Assembly (NCBI GenBank): GCA_963840075.1
Contig: CAWIXS010000008.1
Location: forward strand, 1 to 64,000
Direction of reading: 5' to 3'
DNA from: AWTP1-13 sp963840075
GTDB lineage: Bacteria > Pseudomonadota > Alphaproteobacteria > Rhizobiales > Hyphomicrobiaceae
DNA length: 64,000 bases
Under the pieces are notes generated by a model. The model made no database searches and was not told the DNA's origin. It was given only the letters and a program-made list of their open reading frames with translations. The position numbers and the translations under genes are program-made. Of the stretch, positions 23,152 through 32,324 are shown in pieces. The stretch's first letter is position 1, and each line of letters starts with the position of its first letter.

Positions 23152-24087
23152 ATGCGGATCGTGGTAGCGCTCGGTGGCAATGCCCTGCTGCGGCAGCATC
23201 AACCGATGACAGCAGGAACACAGCGCGCCAACGTGAAGCGCGCTGTCGCGGCCCTCTTGCCGCTGTTCGAGGCGGGCCATCAGCTCGTGATCACGCATGG
23301 CAACGGCCCGCAGGTCGGCTTGCTCGCCCTGCAGGCCGTCGCCGGCCCGAGCGACGGCGCCTACCCGCTCGACGTGCTCGGTGCCGAGAGCGAAGGCATG
23401 GTGGGCTACCTGATCGAGCAGCAACTTGATAACCAGTTGCCCGCCGGCCGGCTCGTGGCAACCCTCCTGACCCAGGTCCTGGTCGACCGGCGCGATCCGG
23501 CCTTCCGCCATCCGACGAAGCCGATCGGGCCCGTCTATGACGAGGCCGCAGCCGCCCTGCTTGGAAAGGCGCGGGCCTGGACCATGACGGACGTCGGCAA
23601 GGGCTGGCGCCGTGTCGTCCCCTCACCCCGGCCCCTGCAGATTCTCGAGGCCCGCGTCATCGAGCTGCTCGCATCACAAGGCGTCACCGTCATCTGTGCC
23701 GGGGGCGGCGGCATACCGGTGCTGGAACAGAGCGATGGAACCTTGATCGGCGTCGAGGCCGTGGTCGACAAGGACCTGGCAAGCGCGCTGCTGGCGCGCC
23801 AGCTCGGCGCCGATCATCTGATGCTGCTCACCGATGTCGATGGTGTCTACCTCGACTGGGGCTCAGCCTCGGCCAGGCTGATCAAGCGCGCCGGGCCTCG
23901 TGCGCTCGATCCGGCTGATTTCACTCCGGGATCGATGGGTCCCAAGATCGAGGCCGGCGTCGGATTCGCCGCGCAGACCGGCCGGCCGGCCTCCATTGGC
24001 CGGCTGGAGGATGCCGCCCGGGTGCTGGCTGGCGCCGCCGGCACCCGGATCGACGTTGCCACAACAGACCTGGTTCTCGGCCCATGA
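23152..24087 (+). CDS. arcC: Carbamate kinase
   Basis: Transfers phosphate from carbamoyl phosphate to ADP, giving ATP, ammonia and CO2 without respiration. 311 residues. The start motif is VVALGGNALL, with THGNGPQVGLLALQ for substrate binding, the AGGGGIPV loop, DKDLASALLA and the C-terminal GSMGPKIEAG motif, all intact. It begins five bases after arcB, so the two are translated together. In the oxygen-regulated island it gives a substrate-level ATP source during respiration arrest. Confidence 0.94.
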   Translation: MRIVVALGGNALLRQHQPMTAGTQRANVKRAVAALLPLFEAGHQLVITHGNGPQVGLLALQAVAGPSDGAYPLDVLGAESEGMVGYLIEQQLDNQLPAGRLVATLLTQVLVDRRDPAFRHPTKPIGPVYDEAAAALLGKARAWTMTDVGKGWRRVVPSPRPLQILEARVIELLASQGVTVICAGGGGIPVLEQSDGTLIGVEAVVDKDLASALLARQLGADHLMLLTDVDGVYLDWGSASARLIKRAGPRALDPADFTPGSMGPKIEAGVGFAAQTGRPASIGRLEDAARVLAGAAGTRIDVATTDLVLGP

Positions 24088-24131
24088 CCTTCAGCTGCCG
24101 GCAACGTCCAACTTGTGCCGTGCCCTCCTCT

Positions 24132-24356
24132 TCAGAGCTTGTCGAGGCCGATATGGGCGCCATTCAACTCCTCGACCACATCCTCGTTGAGAACCTCCAT
24201 CAAGGCGCCAATGCTGGTGGTCTTCTGCAGCCGCCGATCCTGTATGTGCGCCCACACATCGGCGCAGGCGCGCCCAAAGCTCTCTGCATCGATGATCTCG
24301 TGGGCCCCCTCGTAGAGGGTGGCTCCCTTCTTGCGGATGCTGAGCTTGACCTTCAT
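24132..24356 (-). CDS. Small conserved protein, 74 aa, divergent from pncB
   Basis: The ATG at 24356 has GAGG six bases upstream. The product starts MKVKLSIRKKGATLYEGAHE and contains FGRACADVWAHIQDRRLQKT, ending with an acidic helix (MEVLNEDVVEELNGAHIGLD). It is predicted as a small soluble alpha/beta protein. I do not recognise a named family. It is convergent with arcC and divergent from pncB, and the FNR-type box at 24477 lies 121 bases upstream, so it may belong to the same regulon. Longer upstream starts would run through the promoter region and are unlikely. Confidence 0.6.
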   Translation of the reverse strand: MKVKLSIRKKGATLYEGAHEIIDAESFGRACADVWAHIQDRRLQKTTSIGALMEVLNEDVVEELNGAHIGLDKL

Positions 24357-24476
24357 GGCGAACCTCAAGGCAACTCCAACCAGCGTGTTATCCTCGAGCG
24401 GCCGTTCCGCCTCTCCGGCCGGAACCGGGCTCTCCCGGCACGACACTAAGGTTTGCAGAGAACGGGGTCACCAATA

Positions 24477-24490
24477 TTGATCCTGCTCAA
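24477..24490 (+). promoter_or_regulatory. FNR/FixK-type box upstream of pncB
   Basis: TTGATCCTGCTCAA is an exact match centred about 102 bases before the pncB start and about 128 bases before the divergent 74-residue gene. It could control both. Confidence 0.68.
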
Positions 24491-24585
24491 TGTTGTCGGC
24501 CGAGGCCGCTGGGCGAATAGATTGTGCCAGGCCGGCAGGGTCCATTGAGGGTCTTGCTCATCTCACGCCATCTGCGTGGTGACAC

Positions 24586-25941
24586 ATGGACGCTGCTGCG
24601 AGCCCGCTCCTCACCGACCTCTATCAGCTCAACATGATCCAGGCCTACCTGGAGCATGGCGAGACCGGGACCGCGGTGTTCGAGTTCTTCGTGCGCAAGC
24701 TGCCTCCCCAGCGGGGCTTTCTCATCGCCGCCGGGCTCGAGCAGGCGCTCGGCTTCCTGCAGAGCCTGCGCTTCTCGCCCGAGGAGATCGAGTGGCTCGC
24801 GCAGAGCGGCCGTTTCGGAAATGGGCTTCTCGATCATCTCGCCCAGTTGCGTTTTACCGGCGACGTGCACGCCATGCCCGAGGGCACCGTCTTCTTCGCC
24901 AACGAGCCGATCCTGCGCGTGACGGCGCCGCTGCCGGAAGCGCAGCTCATCGAGACGCGCCTCATCAACATTCTGCATTTCCAGTCGCTGATTGCAGCCA
25001 AGGCCGCGCGCATGGTCCTGTCGGCGCCCGGCAAGCTGCTCGTCGACTTCGGCCTGCGCCGGGCGCATGGGGCCGAGGCCGGCCTCTATGCCGCGCGCGC
25101 GAGCTACCTTGCCGGGTTCGCCGGCACCGCCACCATGCTGGCGGGCAAGCTCTTCGGCATCCCGGTCTACGGCACCATGGCCCATTCGTTCATCCAGGCC
25201 TTCGAGAGCGAGGAAGCGGCGTTTGAGGCCTTCGCCCGCTCCAGGCCCGAGAACCTGATCCTGCTGATCGACACCTACGACACCGAGAAAGCGGCACGAA
25301 AGGTTGTCTCCCTCGCGCCCCGCCTCAAGGCTGCCGGCATCGCCATTCGCGGCGTGCGGCTCGACAGCGGCGACCTGATCGCGCTGTCGAAGAGCGTGCG
25401 GCGCATCCTCGATGAGGGCGGATTGAAGGAGGTGACGATCTTTGCGAGCGGCGGCATCGACGAGGTCGAGCTCGCTAAGACGGCGGAGCAACGCGCGCCC
25501 ATCGACGGCTTCGGCATCGGCACCAGCCTCACGACGTCCTTCGATGTGCCGGCCCTCGACTGCGCCTACAAGCTGCAGGAGTACGCTGGCCTGCCGCGAC
25601 GCAAGCGCTCCACTGGCAAGGCGACCTGGCCCGGACGCAAGCAGGTGTGGCGGCAGTACGGCGCGGATGGCCGCATAAGCCGGGACGTCCTCTCGGTCGA
25701 AGGGGACGACCAAGCGGGCGAGCTTCTGATTGAGCTTGTCATGAAGGGTGGGCGCCGCCTGACGCCACAGTCGACGCTGGTCGAGATCCGTGCCAGGGCA
25801 GCCCACAGCCTGGAGCGGCTGCCCCAACCCCTGCGCCGGCTTGAGCCGGGCGCCCCCTACCCGGTGGAGGTGGCAGATGTTTTGAAGCAGCTCACTGCCG
25901 AAGTCGACCGTCGCCTGGCGGAGCAGGAGAGGTCGCGATGA
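24586..25941 (+). CDS. pncB: Nicotinate phosphoribosyltransferase
   Basis: Makes nicotinate mononucleotide from nicotinate and PRPP with ATP, the entry step of NAD salvage. 451 residues. The start LLTDLYQLNMIQAYLEHG is typical. The activating histidine is in YGTMAHSF (about residue 199), and the PRPP/phosphate site is in RGVRLDSGDL and FASGGIDE with GIGTSL. The stop overlaps the next gene, nicotinamidase, by four bases. A PRPP synthase gene (prs) lies 1.7 kb further on and would supply the co-substrate. Confidence 0.93.
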   Translation: MDAAASPLLTDLYQLNMIQAYLEHGETGTAVFEFFVRKLPPQRGFLIAAGLEQALGFLQSLRFSPEEIEWLAQSGRFGNGLLDHLAQLRFTGDVHAMPEGTVFFANEPILRVTAPLPEAQLIETRLINILHFQSLIAAKAARMVLSAPGKLLVDFGLRRAHGAEAGLYAARASYLAGFAGTATMLAGKLFGIPVYGTMAHSFIQAFESEEAAFEAFARSRPENLILLIDTYDTEKAARKVVSLAPRLKAAGIAIRGVRLDSGDLIALSKSVRRILDEGGLKEVTIFASGGIDEVELAKTAEQRAPIDGFGIGTSLTTSFDVPALDCAYKLQEYAGLPRRKRSTGKATWPGRKQVWRQYGADGRISRDVLSVEGDDQAGELLIELVMKGGRRLTPQSTLVEIRARAAHSLERLPQPLRRLEPGAPYPVEVADVLKQLTAEVDRRLAEQERSR

Positions 25942-26573
25942 CGAAATACGGAATAGACGATACCGACGTACTCGTGGTGATCGACGTGCAGAACGATTTC
26001 TGCCCGGGCGGCAGCCTACCGGTGCCGCGCGGCGACGAGGTGGTGCCAACCATCAACGCGCTAGCCCAGCGCTTCCGGCACGTCGTGCTGACCCAGGACT
26101 GGCACCCACCCGGGCACCGATCATTCGCATCTGCCCACCCAGGATGGCAGCCGTTCCAATCAATCGAGCTGGCTTACGGCCCGCAGGTGCTCTGGCCGGA
26201 CCACTGCGTGCAGGACACATCCGGCGCGCAATTCCATGCGGGACTGCACGTCCCCCAAGCCGAACTCATCCTACGCAAGGGCTACCGGCGCGAGATCGAT
26301 TCGTACTCGGCCTTCTACGAGAACGATCACACGACGCCGACGGGCCTTGCTGAATACCTGCGCGAGCGCGGGCTGACCCGGGTGTTTCTCGCCGGCCTCG
26401 CCTTCGACTTCTGCGCACGCTACTCGGCCGAGGACGCGCACCGCTGCGGCTTCGAGGTGGTGGTCATCGAGGATGCCTGCCGCGGCATCGACATGGGCGG
26501 CTCCGTCGCGGCGACATGGGCCGCCTTATCGAGCCTGGGCATTCCCTGCATCACGGAGGAGGCGATCGGCTGA
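25938..26573 (+). CDS. pncA: Nicotinamidase
   Basis: Hydrolyses nicotinamide to nicotinate and ammonia, feeding pncB. 211 residues. The catalytic triad of the isochorismatase-like fold is visible: Asp in VVIDVQNDF (about residue 16), Lys in ILRKGYR (about 115) and Cys in FDFCARYSAEDA (about 158). Metal ligands are in TQDWHPPGHRSF. ATG 25938 overlaps the pncB stop (ATGA), so the two are translationally coupled. This makes a complete nicotinamide-to-NaMN route in one transcript. Confidence 0.94.
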   Translation: MTKYGIDDTDVLVVIDVQNDFCPGGSLPVPRGDEVVPTINALAQRFRHVVLTQDWHPPGHRSFASAHPGWQPFQSIELAYGPQVLWPDHCVQDTSGAQFHAGLHVPQAELILRKGYRREIDSYSAFYENDHTTPTGLAEYLRERGLTRVFLAGLAFDFCARYSAEDAHRCGFEVVVIEDACRGIDMGGSVAATWAALSSLGIPCITEEAIG

Positions 26574-26578
26574 GTGAG

Positions 26579-27649
26579 ATGGCGGCTCTCGATTACGCAT
26601 CCCCGGTGCTTGCCGCTGGCGAGCCGACGCTCGCTGAGAAGGTGGCGTTCCTGAGCCGCCCGGACGCCTATCCCTTCTCCGTCGGCGAGGTCATGCTGCG
26701 CGAGACGCACATGTCCTGGGTGTTCCTGACCGGCGACCGCGTCTACAAGCTGAAGAAGCCGGTGCGCTTCCCCTACCTTGACTTCTCCACCCTGGAGCGG
26801 CGGGAGGCTGCCTGCAGGGCCGAGGTCAGCCTCAACCGCAGGCTCGCACCCGACGTCTACATCGGTGTCGCACCGCTCACCGCCTCGGCCGGCGGCCTTT
26901 GCATCGGCGGCGCCGGCGCACTCACCGACTGGCTGGTGGTCATGCACCGCCTCGACGACCGGTGGACCCTGGAGCAGGTGTTGCACGAAAATTGTCTCGA
27001 AACACTACAGCTCGACCGTCTGGCTGCGACGCTCGTGCGCTTCTATCGGCACGCCCGCCCCGTCCTCATCTCCTCCGGGCCGCATCTCTGCGAGTGGTCG
27101 AGGAGCCTGACCGCGAACCGTCGCGTCCTGCTCGATCCGCGGTTCGGACTTCCATCCGCCCTGATCAGACGCATCGATCGCCTGCAGCGGCGCTTCCTCG
27201 CCGAATGCAGCGCCATGCTGGGAGCGCGGGTACGCCGCCGCCGCATCGTCGATGGACATGGCGACCTGCGGCCCGAGCATATCTGGCTCGATCACCAGGT
27301 CAGGATCATCGACTGCCTGGAGTTCAATCCGCGCCTCCGGGCCGTCGATCCCTGCGACGAGATCGCCTACCTCGATCTGGAGTGCGAGCGGCTCGGCGCC
27401 GCGTGGGCGGGCCGGTACATCAGGGTGCACGTCGAGCGTGGGCTGCGCGAGGATTTGCCCCTCGCCCTCTATCACTTCTACCGGTCCTATCGTGCCACGC
27501 TGCGCGCCCGCCTCGCCATCGCGCATCTCGCCGAGCCCCAACCCCGCACGCCCGAGAAGTGGCCTCGTCTGGCCCGGACTTATCTCGATATCGGCGCCCG
27601 CGACGCGGCAAGCCTCGAAGCCACCTTCAGAACACGACGAGGTCGCTGA
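26579..27649 (+). CDS. Aminoglycoside-phosphotransferase-fold kinase (COG2187-like)
   Basis: A 356-residue kinase-fold protein. An N-terminal lobe has VYKLKKPVRFPYLDFSTLER (Lys near residue 60). The catalytic loop is VDGHGDLRPEHIWL (about 222-235), and the metal-binding DxxEF segment is IDCLEFNP. The family often carries an extra AAA/P-loop domain at the C-terminus, which is absent here. ATG 26579 lies five bases after the pncA stop, so it is the third gene of the pncB operon. The substrate is unknown; a nucleoside or pyridine-riboside kinase role is a guess from context. Its 3' end overlaps the convergent prs by 23 bases. Confidence 0.75.
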   Translation: MAALDYASPVLAAGEPTLAEKVAFLSRPDAYPFSVGEVMLRETHMSWVFLTGDRVYKLKKPVRFPYLDFSTLERREAACRAEVSLNRRLAPDVYIGVAPLTASAGGLCIGGAGALTDWLVVMHRLDDRWTLEQVLHENCLETLQLDRLAATLVRFYRHARPVLISSGPHLCEWSRSLTANRRVLLDPRFGLPSALIRRIDRLQRRFLAECSAMLGARVRRRRIVDGHGDLRPEHIWLDHQVRIIDCLEFNPRLRAVDPCDEIAYLDLECERLGAAWAGRYIRVHVERGLREDLPLALYHFYRSYRATLRARLAIAHLAEPQPRTPEKWPRLARTYLDIGARDAASLEATFRTRRGR

Positions 27650-28658
27650 GAGAGCGGTTCTCGTGAAGCCGCCTGATTCCCTCGGCGAGAAGCGGAGCGA
27701 TGGGCAGGATCTCAAGATTGCTCCGGCCAGCGTCCTGTGGCAGCCGAAATGGCGGCACGCTGTCGGTGATGACGAGCTTCTCGATGGCAGGATCGCCCAG
27801 GACCTCAGCGGCCCCCGGCATGAACAGCCCATGCGTCACCAGCGCCATGACGCGCCGGGCTCCAGCCTTGCGCGCGGCCCGTGCCGCGCGCAGGAGCGTG
27901 CCGCCAGTGCTGATCAGGTCGTCGATGATGAGGGCCGTACGGGCAGCCACATCGCCCACAAACAGGTCGCCGGACACGATGCCGGCACTGCGGTGCTTGT
28001 CCGCGAACGCCTTACCGACCGGCCGGCCGCACGCCGCTTCCAGGGCCTCGCGCAAGAGCTCGGCGCGCTTGGCTCCGCCGGTGTCCGGGGAGACGACGCA
28101 GAGGTCCTGATCTGCGAGCTTCCTGGCGAAGTCGACGAATAGGGGTGTGGCCGTCAACGTGACGGTGCGGCAGCGGAAGGCGTTCTCGAACGCAACAGGA
28201 TTGTGCACGTCCAGCGTGACGATGGCATCGGTGCCGACGCTTTCGAACATGCCGGCGACGTATCGGGTAGTGACGGGATCGTTCGGCTTGGTGCGGCGAT
28301 CCTTGCGCGCATAGCACAGATAGGGCACGACGGCGGTGACCCTTGCCGCGCCGGCGTCCTTGAGCGCGCCGATGAAGAACAGGAGCCGGCACAGCTTGTC
28401 ATTGGCGCTCATGGTCGGCCCGCCGTGCAGGCTCTGAATCACGTAGACGTCCCGGCCCATGACCGCGTCCAGAGGTCGCGCCTTGTGTTCGCCGTCCTCG
28501 AACTCGCGTTCCTCGTGTAGCGCGAGAGGCCGGCCGATCGCGTCCGCAACGGCCTTGCCCAGCTCGGACGTTGCCTTGAGGGCGAAAAGCTGCAGGTTGT
28601 CGCGGCAGGGCGTGGGCGACGGACTAATCGGGCCTGGGTCTGCAGATTGCCGCTTCAT
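27627..28658 (-). CDS. prs: Ribose-phosphate pyrophosphokinase (PRPP synthase)
   Basis: Makes PRPP from ribose 5-phosphate and ATP. 343 residues from ATG 28658. Visible motifs are FEDGEHKARP near residue 60, the ATP flexible loop CYARKDRRTKPNDPVT, the metal/PP site VTLDVHNP and the PRPP loop ALIIDDLISTGGTLL. Conserved Asp and Thr residues are present. It looks like a divergent second copy rather than the housekeeping enzyme, since it sits in the oxygen-regulated island next to NAD salvage genes that use PRPP. A near-match FNR box lies 56 bases upstream. Confidence 0.9.
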   Translation of the reverse strand: MKRQSADPGPISPSPTPCRDNLQLFALKATSELGKAVADAIGRPLALHEEREFEDGEHKARPLDAVMGRDVYVIQSLHGGPTMSANDKLCRLLFFIGALKDAGAARVTAVVPYLCYARKDRRTKPNDPVTTRYVAGMFESVGTDAIVTLDVHNPVAFENAFRCRTVTLTATPLFVDFARKLADQDLCVVSPDTGGAKRAELLREALEAACGRPVGKAFADKHRSAGIVSGDLFVGDVAARTALIIDDLISTGGTLLRAARAARKAGARRVMALVTHGLFMPGAAEVLGDPAIEKLVITDSVPPFRLPQDAGRSNLEILPIAPLLAEGIRRLHENRSLSDLVVF

Positions 28659-28713
28659 GTCTCGCACCCGCTTGAAAGGATCGGACAAGATGGCCTGTTG
28701 TGTGGGCTCACCA

Positions 28714-28727
28714 TTGACCTGGAGCAA
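28714..28727 (-). promoter_or_regulatory. Near-match FNR/FixK-type box upstream of prs
   Basis: TTGACCTGGAGCAA differs from TTGA-N6-TCAA at one base. Its spacing (56 bases before the prs ATG) equals that of the perfect boxes at phaC, ppsA and tdh. The divergent HPF-cold-shock remnant may share it. Confidence 0.45.
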
Positions 28728-28883
28728 AGCCCGCCGGCCGCCCATGCGGCTAGAGGGTCCCCTCAGCGCTCCGGTCCAATCGCGATCTGCAGCATGACAG
28801 AAAGTGATCCATTTTCAGGTTTCGCGGGTGCCTGTGGGCTCGACGAGCTGACGGGCATCGTATCGCGCGCGGCAGCTGCCATC

Positions 28884-29257
28884 GTCGCGGAGGCTTGAGC
28901 GCTTCTACGACCGAATCACTTCCGCCCGTGTGGTGATTGCCCGCCCCCAGCATCGCCACCACAAGGGCGACACCTATTGCGTCCGCATCCACATAGCCGT
29001 ACCCGGCGGCAAGCACGTCGATATCACGCGGGACCCGGCAATGACCGGGCGGCACGAGGATGCCCACGTCACCATCCGCGATGCCTTCGACGCGGCCGGC
29101 CGCCAGCTGCAGGACCAGGTCCACACACTGACCGGTGCAGTGAAGGCGCACGAAACCCCGCCGCACGGTGTCATCGCCTCCCTCGCCCCGGAACGTGACC
29201 ATGGTTTCATTGCCGCCTCGGACGGGCGCGAGATCTACTTCCATCGCAACAGATCGA
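28884..29257 (+). pseudogene. HPF/RaiA ribosome-hibernation plus cold-shock fusion, truncated both ends
   Basis: Readable parts are RRLERFYDRITSARVVIARP, the HPF core (RIHIAVPGGKHVDITRDPAM; HVTIRDAFDAAGRQLQDQV) and the start of a cold-shock domain (HGVIASLAPERDHGFIAASD, then GREIYFHRN). The first 35 or so residues of the HPF domain are not found. The cold-shock domain stops abruptly near 29257 at the joint with an nrdJ remnant. Intact homologues would silence ribosomes during stasis. As it stands it has no proper start and no end. Confidence 0.7.
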
Positions 29258-29261
29258 CGCA

Positions 29262-30037
29262 CGCGTTTTCCCCTCCCCCAAGCAGGCCGAGAGCGCCCAA
29301 GGCACGCGACGCATCGGGCTCGGCATGACCGGCCTGGCAAATGCGCTGGTCATGCTGGGCCTGCGCTACGGCAGCAATGCATCGCTGGCCGTGGCTGCCG
29401 ATACCGTGCGCCTCATCTGCCATGCCGCCTATCGCGCCTCCATCGCTCTCGCGCAGGAGAAGAACCCCTTTCCCTGCTTCGACAAGGCCAAGCACCTGGA
29501 GGGCAGGTTCGTTCGCAGCCCGCCGGAAGATATCTAGGCAGCCATCGCGGCCCACGGGATCCGCAACAGTCACCTGCTCGCCATTGCCCCAACTGGAACC
29601 ATCAGCCTGCTGGCAGGAAACGTCTCAAGTGGCCTTGAGCCCATCTTTGCAGCTACACGCGCAATGTCCTGACCGAGTACGGCACCCCTCAGACCTTCAC
29701 CCTCGGACCATGCCCTCGAGCTTTGGCGCGCAACGAAGGCAACCGCGACCGGATTTCCGGACGGCTTCGTCACGGCGGGCGAGCTCCCCACCAAGTCCAC
29801 CTCGACATGCAGGGGGCCTTGCAGCCGTTCGTCGACAACTCGATCTCCAAGGCCATCAACGTGCCGGCAGCCTGCCCGTTCGCCGAGTTTCGGAAGATCT
29901 ATGACCTTGCCTATGACAAGGGCCTCAAGGGCTGTACGACATTCCGGCCAAATGCCGTCACGGGCACGGTGCTGACGGAAGGCGCTGACGGCACCAACGC
30001 ACCACATTGCTGCGTGCTCGAGCGCGAGGCCGACTGA
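29262..30037 (+). pseudogene. nrdJ: Class II (B12-dependent) ribonucleotide reductase, C-terminal remnant
   Basis: The last third of an adenosylcobalamin-dependent reductase is recognisable: RRIGLGMTGLANALVMLGLR, NSHLLAIAPTGTISLLAGNV, then DMQGALQPFVDNSISKAINV and GLKGCTTFRPNAVTGTVL. The reading frame is broken several times. A nonsense TAG at 29535 falls between SPPEDI and AAIAAHGI in the same frame, so this is a genuine pseudogene and not only a frameshift artefact. The catalytic N-terminal barrel is missing. Class II enzymes work without oxygen, which fits the regulon theme. Confidence 0.85.
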
Positions 30038-30163
30038 ACCGCAACAACCCGATCGAGACTTGTCGGAACAATTCGGCCTCCCGCCTCATCCCGGCGTGTC
30101 GTCGGGCCGGGCTTGCCCAGCACGCTCCGCCTGTTGCAGCGCTCGTGGTCTTGGTGGAATGCT

Positions 30164-30177
30164 TTGACCGGCATCAA
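30164..30177 (+). promoter_or_regulatory. FNR/FixK-type box upstream of the SbmA-like ABC gene
   Basis: TTGACCGGCATCAA is an exact TTGA-N6-TCAA match centred about 123 bases before the ATG at 30294. Confidence 0.68.
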
Positions 30178-30293
30178 ACGCGTGCCAAGCGTTGTGTGAG
30201 AGACGGACTGCTGAGACCGCCTCAGCAAGTGAAAGTCATGCCGGGCAGGCCGGCATTGATAGCCACGCGCAGTGCTGGATCGGCAGAGGCACC

Positions 30294-32106
30294 ATGGTGT
30301 CGCCAGCGAATACCGATTGGTCCGATGTCGTCAAGCACGCCAGCCCGCGGCCGGCACGCGACTTCGCCCGCCTGTCGCGCGGATTCTGGTCCGGTGCGTG
30401 CGCCGTCCGGGCGTGGCTCTTGTCGGTGGGTGTATTCGGGCTCGTGATTGCCGACCTGCTCATTCAAGTGGGCATCAACCGGTGGAACGGCCTGTTCTTC
30501 GACGCCATCGAGCGCAAGGACACCGCCTCCGTGCTTTTCGGGGTGGAGCTAATCCTTGTGCTTGCGCTTGCCGCGGCAGCGTCGGGCGCGACCTTCGTCC
30601 AATGCAAGATGCGCCTGCAGGTGCACTGGAGAGAGTGGCTGACGCAGCGTCTGATCGATCGCTGGCTGTCGGATCGGCGCTTCTATCAGCTCAGCATCGC
30701 CGGCGACCCCGCCAAGAACCCCGAATACAGGATCGCCGACGATGTCCGCATGGCGACGGAACCGCTGGTCGATTTCGTTACCGGACTGATGAGCTCGGTG
30801 CTTTCGGCGGCGACGTTTGTCAGCATCCTCTGGTACATCGGCGGCTCGCTGGACCTCGAACCCTACGGCGCGGCCATGTCGATCCCGGGTTTCATGGTCC
30901 TGGGCGTGCTCGGCTATTCTCTGATCACCACGCTCACGACCTGGACCATCGGGCGCCACCTAATCGGCTGTCTCGAGGCCCGCAATGCCAGCGAAGCAAA
31001 GCTCCGCTACGAGCTGACCCGGGTCCGTGAGAACGCCGAGAATATCGTCCTCATCAACGGCGACGGCGACGAGCGTCAGACCCTGATCGCCAGTCTTTCG
31101 GAACGTCGTTCGCAGGTGGCTGGGGGTCGTTTCCCGCGAATCGCGCATGACCTGGCTAAGCAATGCCAACCTCGTCTTGATGCCGGTCGTTCCGCTGTTG
31201 CTCGGGGCACCGAAGTACCTGCAAGGCCACCTGACGCTCGGCGAGCTAGTGCAGACCGCGGCGGCGTTCGCACAAGTGCATTTGTCGCTCAACTGGCTCG
31301 CCAACAATGCGGTGCGCATTGCCGAGTGGCTGGCTTCCGCGCGCCGCGTGGTCGAGCTCTCCGCGTCCTGCGACGAGCTTGACGCCACGATCGAGACCGC
31401 CGCGCCCAGAGGCATCACCATTGGCGACAGCCCCGACGATGCCATTCACATCGAAGGCTTGTCGATTGCCGAGCCCGGTGGGCAGGTGATGATCGACGCC
31501 CCCGAGATCGTCATCCCGCGGGGCCAGACGGTTCTCATCCAGGGTGAGCCAGGCACCGGCAAGAGCACCCTGGTGCGGGCCCTGGCGGGGCTGTGGCCTT
31601 GGGGGAACGGCCGCATCCTGCGCCCGCATGATGCGCGCATCGTCTTCCTGTTGCAGCGCCCGTACATCCCTCCCGGCACGTTGCGCCATGCCCTGCTCTA
31701 CCCATCCGCCGATGCCAAGACACCGGATGACAAGCTGCGCGATGCGCTGAGGCGCTGCGGCCTCTCCCGGCTGGTGGCTCGTCTCGACGAGGAGAACGGC
31801 TGGAGCCACACACTGTCGGGGGGAGAGCAGCAGCGGCTCGCCTTTGCGCGCCTGCTCATCGATCCGCCGGACATTGTGATCATGGACGAGGCGACGTCGG
31901 CACTGGACGAGGTCAGCGAGGCGAGGATGATGCAATTCCTGCGCAGCGATCTCATGCCGGTTACGGTGATCGGCGTCGCGCGCCGCTCAGGCCTCGATGC
32001 GTACTTCGAGGGCGAGATCACTCTGCGCCGCGGGTACGGCCTGACGCGCGCCACCGTGCGGGACCTCCAGAGAGGCACACTCGGCCGGCTACAGCCCTCA
32101 GCGTAA
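30294..32106 (+). pseudogene. SbmA/BacA-YddA-type ABC transporter (fused permease-ATPase), frameshifted
   Basis: This family has one chain with a membrane domain and an ATPase. Residues from 30294 read ARDFARLSRGFWSGACAVRA, with several membrane helices (VGVFGLVIADLLIQVGINRW, the motif WREWLTQRLIDRWLSDRRFY and NPEYRIADDVR). Near 31100 the frame shifts by one base and continues VRRWLGVVSRESRMTWLSNA through the ATPase: Walker A GEPGTGKSTLVRALAGLW, signature LSGGEQQRLAFARLL and Walker B VIMDEATSALDE. All domains are otherwise complete (about 600 residues), so a single indel, real or from the assembly, separates it from function. Confidence 0.82.
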
Positions 32107-32324
32107 CGCCAAGAGCCCTAGTGCCCGACATCCCGCCCCCCAGACCTCTGTTGGGAGCCTCACTTCCCCCCGAACTCGGCGCGCCCGCAGCCGCAGGCTG
32201 CGCCATAGCCAAATTGGAGCATCCCACGGCCGAGGGCTTGTTCCCCGCGGCGTCGATCAATCCCGCTGAAGGAGCTGGTTCGCGTGTCGGCACAAGCCGC
32301 CCAGGCCGCAGCAGGCGGAATGCC

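Noticed and set aside
20675..23221. 848-codon open frame on the minus strand opposite the GTPase-arcB genes
   Set aside because: It is antisense to two clearly recognised genes and its translation is rich in Arg, His, Gly and Asp without any motif. Long antisense frames are common in GC-rich DNA.
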